Shown here: one piece after another, positions 56,211-64,000 of the stretch | Layout of the letters: each line of letters starts with the position of its first letter | Numbering within the stretch: the stretch's first letter is position 1 | Source: Ligustrum vulgare | Taxonomy: Eukaryota; Streptophyta; Magnoliopsida; Lamiales; Oleaceae | DNA: 64,000 nt | Direction of reading: 5' to 3' | Assembly: GCA_963555705.1 (NCBI GenBank) | Contig: OY743172.1 | Location: 21,389,446-21,453,445, forward strand | The notes under the pieces: model-generated | Databases searched by the model: none | Seen by the model: the letters and a program-made list of their open reading frames with translations, nothing else | Told to the model about the DNA's origin: nothing | Program-made: the position numbers and the translations under genes

Positions 56211-56825
56211 TAGTGATGGCAATGGGTCGGGTTTACCAAACCCGTACCCTACCCACTAAATATTTACAACCTCCATACTCTACCCATATACCCATTTAAA
56301 AATTGCGGGTCGGAGGCGGGTTTGCTTCTATACCCATTTAAAACTCATTACTAATTATTTATTTTTTTATTATTTTTTTAGGCTATAAATAGGTTATAGG
56401 TGCTCCGGATTAACTTGAATCAATTAAATATTGGGCTTCACTTGAATTTGAGTTGAAAAAAGCTTGTTATATGTTGAAATTATACAAGCGAATTTGAACA
56501 ATTTTTTTAGACGTTAACAAAGTTAATAGTTTAAACATATTAAGGTTTAAACGATAACAATGTCAATAGATATTTGGGTTCTATTTTTTTTTTTTTTTTT
56601 TAAACAATCACTTTTGTTTTAAATTCTATAATTTTTAAAGGAAATTAATGGGTATGCGGATCGGGTATGGGTATTGTAGTAAAGCCCACACCCGACCCAT
56701 ACCCATGTCGGTTTTAAAATTTACCTTCATACCCTATCCACGAATCCATTTAGTCGGGTAATCCCGGCTCATTTATGTCGGGTCTCCATCGGGTATCGGG
56801 TTCGTGGGTATTATTGTCATCCCTA
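56211..56825. mobile_element. hAT MITE in copia A integrase, ACCCG-rich
   Basis: CATCAATG flanks both ends (56203-56210 and 56826-56833), a perfect 8-bp duplication. The left end TAGTGATGGCAATGGGTCGG and the right end ATTATTGTCATCCCTA form a TIR. Subterminal ACCCGACCC/GGGTCGGGT words are on both sides; the centre is AT-rich without a frame. Confidence 0.9.
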
Positions 56826-56834
56826 CATCAATGG

Positions 56835-57222
56835 CAGTGTTCAGAAAATCGAAAATCGGTTCGAACCGGAAAAGGAAACGGGTCAAGGGTCAAAAGGTCC
56901 GACTGGGTTGAATCGGGTTCAATTAAAATATAAAAAATTATTCCAAAAATCACAAAATTTTCTAAAAAACATGTTATTTTACAAATAAACCAATATTTAC
57001 TCATTTAAAAGATAAAATTATACACAAAAGCTTAAAACAATTAGAGAAAAGCAAAACAAAAAAAAGGCAAAAAAAATTGAAAACCAGGTTTTAAAACCCG
57101 ACCGGTTCCAGTTCCCCCGGTTGAACATGCCGATTTTCTGTCCGATTTTTTAGTCAACCGGACTGATTTTTCGACCGGTTCCCGGTTGAACCTGCTGGTC
57201 CAGTTCGATTTTCTAAACATTG
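56835..57222. mobile_element. second TIR element directly adjoining, CAGTGTTCAGAAAATCG type
   Basis: CAGTGTTCAGAAAATCGAA at the left is mirrored by TTCGATTTTCTAAACATTG at the right. GGTTCGAACCGG and CCGGTTGAACC words lie inside. The interrupted integrase resumes right after it (TCAATAAGACACC). The expected 8-bp duplication is only partly visible (TCAAT on both sides). The minus-strand open frame here belongs to the element. Confidence 0.75.
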
Positions 57223-58160
57223 TCAATAAGACACCTACACCACACCTTGGGGGTAAAAACCTTTTGAGAAATTATTCAATAAATCTCCCAACTATGATCA
57301 CTTGCGAGTTTTCGGTTGCTTATGTTTCCATCTACCCACCCTTCCAAATTTGATCCTCGTGCTACCAAATGCCTCTTTTTGGGTTACCCTAATGGTATGA
57401 AGGGTTATAGAGTCTATGATTTAACCACACAAAAGGTCTTTGTGTCCAGGGATGTCACATTCTTTGAGAATGATTTCCCTTTCCAAGCCAACTTGGAGCC
57501 TACTACTCAATCTACACAGTCCATTCTTCTGTCACCCTCAAACTTGCCCCTTTTTGAAGCAGAGTCCACAACCTTCACTCCATCGGACACTAAGGCTTCA
57601 AAGCCCTCTCACACGCCAGCTCTTCCATCTAATAATCCTAATCCCACTTGGATTACTTCACCTACACCACCTACCAACACATCTCAACCAACTATCGTTG
57701 CAGACCAATCTAACACGGAGGCTCCGCCTTTTTTGCAAGACTTTCACATTGAGGCAGCCTTACCCTCAAGGCCCGCACCGTCTTCTTCACCGAACAAAGG
57801 TACTGAACATTCTCTCTCCAATGTGTTATCTTATGATCACCTATCTCCTACACACCGAACTTCTACCACTACCCTGACCATCCAGCAAGAACCTACCTCT
57901 TTCTCCCAGGCTCTTCAAATCCTAGAATGGTGTGAAGCTATGCGTCAAGAAATCCATGCTCTGCAGGCCAATCATACTTGGAGTTTGGTACCTTTTCCCC
58001 CAATAAACGCCCCATTGGATGCAAATGGGTCTACAAGATCAAACTTAATCCAGACGGGATCGTTGAACGATACAAAGCACGACTCTTCGCCAAGGGATAC
58101 AGCCAGATTGAAGGCATTGATTATAGGGAGACTTTTGCACCAGTGGCCAAGTTGACCATA
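57223..58160 (+). pseudogene. copia A: integrase C-terminus and linker
   Basis: The end of integrase is recognisable from LRVFGC (in the neighbouring frame), [20 protein letters not shown] and VFVSRDVTFFEN, followed by a proline/serine/threonine-rich linker (about 57500-57880) usual between copia integrase and RT. The open frame runs 279 residues but changes frame at the RT start. Confidence 0.8.
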
Positions 58161-58514
58161 GTTCGTATTCTTCTTCGTCTTGTGGCTATAAAGGATTGGC
58201 ATCTTCATCAATTGGATGTCAGCAATGCATTGTTGAATGGGGATCTCTCTGGAGAGGTCTACATGAAACTTCCTCCTGGGTTCGGACGAAAGGGGGAGAA
58301 TAGGGTATGTAAACTGCACAAGTCTCTTTATGGCTTGAAACAAGCCTCTCGGAAATGGTTCATCAAGTTGTCCTCCGCATTCAAGACAGCAAGTTTCCAT
58401 CAGTCATGGTCCGATTACTCATTGTTTGTCCGAATGAAAGCAGGAAAGTTTACTATGTTATTGGTGTATGTATTGGTGTATGTGGATTATGTTAAAGTAC
58501 TTTTTGGGTATTGA
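57978..58514 (+). pseudogene. copia A reverse transcriptase, N-terminal part, catalytic motif deleted
   Basis: RT hallmarks: [67 protein letters not shown] (first catalytic Asp) and [19 protein letters not shown]. At the active site the protein reads LVYVLVYVD and passes at once into the downstream YFLGIEVA sequence out of frame. The second Asp of YVDD and roughly forty following residues are missing. A stop follows at 58514. The enzyme cannot work. Confidence 0.85.
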
Positions 58515-59353
58515 AGTAGCAAGGTTGAAGAAAGGCATTGTAATTTGTCAAAGAAAATATGCCTTTGAAATTTTGGAGGACACGGACTTCCTTGGTGCAA
58601 AGCCTTTAAGATTTCCAGTTGAGCAGAATTTGTCACTCACACAAATGGATGGTGATTTACTTGAGGACCCATCACAATACAGGAGGCTTGTGGAGCGATT
58701 GATATACTTAACAATTTCAAGGTCAGATATTGTCTACATTGTGCACATCTTGAGTCAATTCATGGATAAACCTCGACAGCCACATCTTGAAGCAACACAC
58801 AAAGTGTTGCACTATATAAAGCAAGCACCGGGTCAAGGAATTCTTTTACCTACCAATGGAACACTTGAATTGAGAGGATTTTGTGATGCGGACTGGGCAG
58901 GTTGCAGGCACACGAGAAGATCACTAACTGGATATTGTATTTATCTCAGACAAGCACCTATTTCCTGAAAGACCAAGAAATAGAACACAGTTGCACGCTC
59001 TAGAGCTGAGGCAGAGTACCGCTTAATGGCTACAAAGTGTTGTGAAGTAACTTGGTTGTGCAACATATTGATAGACTTAAATGTAAATCAAACATGGCCA
59101 GTTAAGCTCTTCTATGATAATCAGGCTGCTATACATATAGCCTTGAATCCTGTCTTCCACGAATGCACGAAATGCTTTGAGATCGACTGTCATGTAATGC
59201 GTGAGAAAATGCAAAGGGGAGTAGTAAGACTAGCACATATTAGGAACACAGAACAACCAGCAGACTTGTTCTCTAAGCCCCTGAATTCAACACAGTTTGA
59301 AATGCTCCTAAACAAGTTAAGTGTCATTAACATACACTCCAACTTGAGGGGAG
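58500..59353 (+). pseudogene. copia A RT C-terminus and RNase H
   Basis: Pieces 58500-58968 and 59026-59350 read [60 protein letters not shown] (RNase H first Asp), then ARSRAEAEYRLMA (Glu), LFYDNQAAIHIA (Asp) and HVMREKMQRG. Two in-frame stops (58966, 58981) interrupt the middle. The purine tract and 3' LTR follow directly. Confidence 0.85.
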
Positions 59354-59822
59354 TGATAAAGGAAAGAATCATTCAAGAGAATCAATCCCACAAGATCAGA
59401 ATTAGGATCTGTATGATAGCAGTAAATATGTAAAGTAGCTAGAGTTTAGGCTACTATAGAGGATCTAGACTAGAATTCATCTGTATAAATTATGTACAAC
59501 TACTGTTTTATTAATTAAGAGAATTGATTCTTCTTCTGTAATTTCGTATCAAATGTCCAAACAGACATAAGAAATAACTCAAAATGTATCTAAAAAAGGA
59601 AGTTTAACACGTGTTTTCTTTATAATTTTTTTATCAATATTTCATTGACGTTTATTATTTTTATGCAATAAATTTTTCAACATAATTTCTATCAGTTTAT
59701 TAGGAAATTTTATATGGGATATTACATCATTTTTCTAAGTCATTACGTATAAGGTCAAAAAAAATTCAAATCGTATTATGACCCCCTAACTCAAAATGTC
59801 TGCGTCCGCCACTGCATCCATT

Positions 59823-60120
59823 AAAATTCAAGTCCACAATATTTGGCTTTTCAACCAAATTTCAACCATCCATTCTCTTAAAAACTACTATTTATTTTTT
59901 TTAAAAAAATAAATAATAACAAACACACACTAAATATCTTTGTTTAAAAGGCTTTTTTAAAAATATTGTTGTATTGTCGCCCTAAAGGTCTCAAAGCAAA
60001 TTTGATGAAAGAGTAATCAAACATATGAATCAAGTTCAAATCAAGTAATTCGAAAACTTGATCAAGAACTTTGAAGAACACTTTAGAAAATGAGGTCTGA
60101 ACTTTGTTTTATATTAAAAT
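59823..60120. other. right part of the split repeat and AT-rich spacer
   Basis: AAAATTCAAGTCCACAATATTTGG continues the small repeat that the hAT element entered (left part at about 43830-43891). Beyond 59930 nothing is recognised. Confidence 0.35.
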
Positions 60121-60125
60121 GCTAG

Positions 60126-60446
60126 TAGGGATGTCAACGAGCAGAGCTGGCTTGTAAGCAAAATATTAAGGCTCGAGCTTGGTTCAGGCAAAATGGTATT
60201 GAGCTTTTTGGCCCGAGCAAAAGCTCGAGTGAATCTTTTAGGCTCGACTCAGGCAATCTCGAGCCGGGCCAACTCGATTATTTTGATTTCATTTTTATAT
60301 ATAGCAAGCAGGCTGTTATTGCTTTTCTCAGACAAGCACCTATCGAGCCTTGCCGTGTTTTTGAAGCTCGACTTGAGCCTTAGCTCGAGTTTTTTTACGA
60401 GCCGAGCTCGAGCTTCCTAAGCCAACGAGTTTTTATGTCATCCCTA
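60126..60446. mobile_element. hAT MITE, GCTCGAG-rich
   Basis: TAGGGATGTCAACGAGC at the left and CGAGTTTTTATGTCATCCCTA at the right are inverted copies. CTCGAGC/GCTCGAG words fill both halves. No clear 8-bp duplication is seen, so the flanks have probably changed. Confidence 0.72.
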
Positions 60447-60644
60447 TGTTGAGAGTATGTAATGAATAATTATTTCTCTTCCACGACATCCCAATTTATA
60501 ATTTTACAAGTCCGATGCTGAGGCAAAAAAACAAGTGAAAAGGTGTCAAACGCTTTAAAGAGACACCTGGAAATTTAAAATTAACATCTATATTTTTTTC
60601 CTGGGAGGCTACCTGGTTATGTATAAATACCCCAGCCATGCTAA

Positions 60645-60935
60645 GGTAGAGATGCCCAAAAAAATAAATCAACCCGCCCCGAACTCGATGGGTACCTAAT
60701 CCTAACAGGGCAAAAAAATATGCTCCGGAGATCGTCTGGGTGATTTGGACACCCCACCCTAGATTATTTTTAGAAAAAAATATATAGAAAAAATAAAAAA
60801 TAATAATTAAATGGGGTGGGAGGGTTGTATCGCCTTGAACTCGTCTCGCCCTAAAATTCACAAGGCAAGGGAGCGAGTTTGAGATTAATTTTTTTCGCAT
60901 GGGGCTAGTGGATCAACCAGGCGATCACCAGTTAT
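60645..60935. mobile_element. decayed hAT-like element, CCCGCCCC/GGGGTGGG words
   Basis: GTAGAGATGCCC at the left, AACCCGCCCCGAACTCG, a central AT-rich part and GGGGTGGGAGGG...GAACTCGTCTCGCCC on the right resemble the build of the element at 347-911. Ends are not firmly placed. Confidence 0.4.
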
Positions 60936-61133
60936 GTTTTGGGCAACCAGGGTTGCACATTTCAATCCGAGGTGGTATCGACCCTCTTTTTTACTTGTTT
61001 TAACTTTATTGTAAAATAATTCAAAAAACTTCTCATTTATATGTTTTGAACAAAACTTTATAACAATCTTCCACTTGTTCAAACATATAATGAGCTCAAA
61101 CTCAATTTAACAATGCTTATGCATAAGCTTCTG

Positions 61134-61288
61134 TCTGGTAAAAAATTTATTTATAAACAAATAATATAATACTTTGGAGGTAAAATATGTGATTGAAAAA
61201 ATATTTGTGGTTGAAAATGGTTTGAAGAAATGTATTGTTTATTGGAAAAATGTGTCGTTTAAATAAACGACTTTACCAAATAGAGGTG
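61134..61288. mobile_element. MITE, TTTGGTAA/TTACCAAAT family
   Basis: CTGGTAAAAAATTTATTTATAAAC at the left is mirrored by AAATAAACGACTTTACCAAAT at the right, with the core GGAGGTAAAATATGTGATTGAAAA in reverse orientation. Confidence 0.6.
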
Positions 61289-61587
61289 TAGGGATATCTT
61301 TTTATTTGAATCCAACCTTAACGTAAATTTCATAAAGTAATATCGAAATCTCAGGACGCATGATAGTTTTGAACTTGTTATTCCTAGTGATGATACTAGT
61401 GAGTCACATACACAAACACCATATGTTCCAAGTTGAACTCAATCTTGTTTGGTGCTTTTATGGCATTGCGCTTTTCAGATTCGTGAACTTTTAAAAATGA
61501 AATTCCAACTTTCTATTGAGGCGGCACCATCTCAAAGTTCATATAGGTAAAGTTCTTGTAGCATTTTTGTCACTTTTAGAGATACTT

Positions 61588-61744
61588 GAAGCCCATTTGG
61601 TAACGGAAAACTTTTCACCTCAACTTTTCAAACTCAATCTCAATCATTCATTCTTAGTAAAGCACACAATTTTTGAATTTTCAAATATTTTTAAATTACA
61701 TATCCATCGAAAAATCAAAACTTTTCACATTACCAAACAGGTTC
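61588..61744. mobile_element. MITE related to the one in the SR-gene intron
   Basis: GAAGCCCATTTGGTAACGGAAAACTTTTCAC at the left is mirrored by AAAACTTTTCACATTACCAAACAGGTTC at the right. The interior has paired TTGAATTTTCAAATATTT words. Confidence 0.65.
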
Positions 61745-61780
61745 TTAATCCAATGATCTGAACTTTATTAATAGTAATAA

Positions 61781-61880
61781 AAACTCAACCCTCCTATCGT
61801 GACAACCAACACTTATAACATAGGATAGAAACTCAACCATCCTATCGTGACAACTAACACTTACAACATAGGATAGAATT
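61781..61880. repeat. 48-bp duplication with internal inverted word
   Basis: AAACTCAACC, ATCCTATCGTGACAAC and CAACACTTA.AACATAGGATAG occur twice in tandem (starts about 61781 and 61829). CTATC and GATAG face each other in each unit. The region 61880-62690 holds nothing I can identify. Confidence 0.65.
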
Positions 61881-62703
61881 TTATTAAAAGTATAAATGCT
61901 GAAAAAATCCTCTTATCGAATGACGTGCTGTTATCATTTGAACCCAAAATATACTTGTTAATATAGTTATGTAGATAGGGTTGTCGTAATTGAATGATTT
62001 AATAACGGAGTTTGATCATCATCCTACTAGTTATTGTCTATACTAATTCCTTTGTAAGTGGTTTAGATAGCGAATTAGCCAAAATTTCATTAGTTTTCAT
62101 GTGAGTGAGTGAAATTGTTTCATTCTTAATTTATTTCCTCACATAATCATGTCTTAGGCTCATATTTCTAGACTTGCCATTATACATTTCATAGTATTCT
62201 TTTGTTATCTTTGATTGAGTTTGTTAAACTGAATCTTTTATTTTGAAATCTATCACATATTTATAGATTTCCAGACATATCCACGAAGTGTTGCAAGTTA
62301 CCCATTAAAAGTCATGCCCTTCCTCCAAAAAGCTAAAGAGAAATCAAATTTGAAACTTTTCAAATTTCATATTCAGACCATCATGCAATCGCATGACACA
62401 AATCTTCCTGTCAAATTTGAAGTTTGCGATGACATGGCCTAATTGAATTTTATTGCTTCAGAATATGTACCAGTTGCGATCGCAAGGCCTTTGGCCCATG
62501 AAATCGCATGATTATAAATGTTGCCCTCATAAAATCTCATTTCCTTTTTGACCAATCTTCAAAACAATATTCAACATTTCTTTAAACACGATTTTCCAAC
62601 AATTAACACGTTTCATTTTACCACAGTAAATAGGGTTAATTCCTTCCAATTTTATGCATGTTAGTTCGATACATATTTCAATGTTTATCTATTGTTATGG
62701 AAT

Positions 62704-63590
62704 ACAACTGTTCTCCTGCCAGATGTTTGGCACCGACATAGGCATAGAGGCATGGGACCCTCAATGCAAGGGCCCACACCTTTGTGTCTACGTCTGGCAC
62801 CTTACGGTTGTTAGAATATTTTGTGTATAATGACACCCAAGAAATAGAATAATTATATGAAAATTCAAGCCGACAAATGGATAGAGTAACGATAAGTAAA
62901 CAAGAAAAAAAGAGAGAAGAAAAGATACAAAGTTGATGCAAGTATTGAACACTTTGTCCTTAAGTTGAATTTGCCCCACACGATGCTTACGGTTTATGGA
63001 AATCAACTCCCAAAATACAACAACTACCATTTGTGTTTGTAGCACTCCAAAACACAAGAACAACGAACCAAAATGTGGTCTTGTACTCCAAAATGAAAAT
63101 GAAAGAGAATAACCAAAATTTATGCAACAAGAATGCAAGTATTTCATTTAGGAGAAGAGGAGAGAATAATATTATGTTTGTATATCATTGGTGTGAAGAA
63201 TATGACATCACAAGGGTCATATTTATAGATAATGAATGGTTGTGGACGAAGTGGTGGGGAACCAAACCATGCATCACTTCGAAAAGATACAACTTTTCGT
63301 ATTACCACGAGATCACTTGGTTATAAGCCGCACAATCACATGACTTTGAGTGAAACCGAAAATTAGAAATTGTTTCACGTGTGATCGTATGGTTTTTCTA
63401 CCCGTTTTCACGCCCCAAAGCAACGAAGTGGGAAACTATTTGCCTAAACGGATTGGATCGAATTTGAATATTTGTCTGAAGTTAACACAAAGTCACTTTA
63501 GTTGATTTTTCAACACTTAATCACTTTCTCTAATTATTAATCCAATATCCAACACAAAGGTATCATACGTCTGACAGGAGAACGGTTGTG
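62704..63590. mobile_element. TIR element, probably Mutator-like, with LTR-like interior
   Basis: Left ACAACTGTTCTCCTGCCAGATG and right CATACGTCTGACAGGAGAAC followed by GGTTGTG are inverted copies with about three mismatches in 22. The flanks TTATGGAAT (62695-62703) and TTATAGAAT (63591-63599) make a 9-bp duplication with one mismatch, the Mutator length. Inside, 63553-62809 read on the minus strand starts TGTTGGATATTGG and ends ATATTCTAACA, like a copia solo LTR of about 745 bp, though no 5-bp duplication is evident. No transposase frame. Confidence 0.5.
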
Positions 63591-63605
63591 TTATAGAATG
63601 TTTGG

Positions 63606-64000
63606 ATGTAGATGTGGCAAACGGGTAGAGCCGTTCGTCGGCTCGCGAAAACACGAGCCGAGCTCGTGGGCGAGCCAATCAACATCGTTTAAGCTCGGCT
63701 CGTGGTTCAACGAGCCGACGAGTCGAGTGGCTCGCCGGCACGTTGAAAACAAAGAAAAAAAAATTGACCAAAAAGAAAAAAAAAATTAAAGACAACACGT
63801 CAACACCAAATATATATATAATGTGACCGTTCTGGTCACATATTAATTTTTTTTCTTAATTCTTACCCTATAAATACTACACTAACACAATTTTATTTCT
63901 ACAATTCTACTACATCTACTACAACTCTCTAAGTTACTCTAATTCTTATTCTACACTACACTCTTCTCTTCCTCTACTCTACTACATTTACTCTATTTTC
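63606..64000 (+). mobile_element. left end of a hAT element running off the window
   Basis: TAGATGTGGCAAACGGGTAG is a typical hAT left end. Dense subterminal CGAGCC/GGCTCG words follow to about 63740. Next come a TATAAATA box at 63870-63877 and a CT-rich leader (TCTACAATTCTACTACATCT, CTCTTCTCTTCCTCTACTCT) reaching the last base. This is the layout upstream of a hAT transposase gene, so the next sequence to the right may encode a BED-finger/hATC transposase. That cannot be seen here. Confidence 0.55.

Larger units (their letters stand above)
47373..59547 (+). mobile_element. copia-type LTR retrotransposon A (host of further insertions)
   Basis: Short LTRs of about 195 bp lie at 47373-47567 and 59354-59547. 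Both contain ATAAAGGAAAGAATCATTCA and TAGAGGATCTAGACTAGAAT and end near ATTTCGTA. A tRNA-Met primer site TGGTATCAGAGC follows at 47569-47580; the purine tract TTGAGGGGAG precedes the 3' LTR. Domain order gag, protease, integrase, RT, RNase H is that of Ty1/copia. It is interrupted by copia B (48498-54965) and by TIR elements at 56211-56825 and 56835-57222. Its own length is about 4.7 kb. Coding regions are broken at many points. Exact LTR borders and the target duplication (possibly TATC) are unclear. Confidence 0.88.
43892..59814. mobile_element. hAT-type element hosting a nest of retrotransposons
   Basis: CATCCATT flanks both ends (43884-43891 and 59815-59822), a perfect 8-bp duplication. 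The left end is CATTGGCGGAACCAAGAC and the right end, reversed, is CAGTGGCGGACGCAGAC. Subterminal C-rich (GACCCCCCCAAC) and mirrored GGGGGTCAT stretches also match. Without its insertions the element is only about 0.77 kb (43892-44399, 47369-47372 and about 59548-59814). No transposase was seen in the remaining sequence. It was itself inserted in a small AT-rich repeat (TCCTTGTTTGGTTC at 43832; mirrored ACAAACACACAC near 59920). Confidence 0.8.

Overview
The window looks like nuclear DNA of a flowering plant, probably a dicot. It is AT-rich, its genes are split by GT-AG introns, its only two intact genes belong to plant families (an SC35-like SR splicing factor and an IQM calmodulin-binding protein), and the rest is transposon-rich spacer. 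Species cannot be named from the sequence alone. No tRNA, rRNA, CRISPR or bacterial-type gene was seen.

Layout. 1-5.5 kb: hAT-type MITEs (several with 8-bp target duplications), a small LTR-type relic on the minus strand, and degenerate tandem repeats. 5.5-12.2 kb: an SCL30A/SCL33-like SR gene on the plus strand, with a ~2.9 kb leader intron that carries about six degenerate copies of a ~300-bp repeat. 12.2-18.9 kb: spacer packed with Stowaway-, PIF/Harbinger- and hAT-like MITEs. 18.9-26.5 kb: a complete but non-autonomous LTR retrotransposon whose main coding remnant lies antisense (Transposase_28 / Tat-lineage type). 26.5-30.3 kb: MITE cluster and a tRNA-derived SINE. 30.4-34.2 kb: an intact IQM gene on the plus strand with a leader intron. 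35.1-37.7 kb: a hAT element split by a 2.2-kb solo LTR that holds two regular tandem arrays.

38-43.8 kb is the most unusual part. On the minus strand, in one orientation, lie fragments of three unrelated genes (actin-related protein ARP4, a Rab GTPase, poly(A)-binding protein), downstream of a promoter-like, intron-bearing leader. This is the hallmark of a gene-capturing (Pack-type or Helitron) element or a chimeric pseudogene.

43.9-59.8 kb is a nested stack that can be read by its target duplications: a hAT element (TSD CATCCATT) holds a ~12-kb copia element; a small gag-only LTR element (TSD AGACA) sits just beside the copia 5' LTR; a second copia element (TSD GAACT, LTRs differing at about one base) is inserted in the first one's gag; and two TIR elements interrupt its integrase. 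All pol genes in the stack are broken. 59.8-64 kb: more MITEs, a probable Mutator-like element, and at the right edge the left end of a hAT element whose body would lie outside the window.

The two intact genes have no evident functional link. The SR protein acts in nuclear pre-mRNA splicing; the IQM protein is a calmodulin-binding signalling protein.
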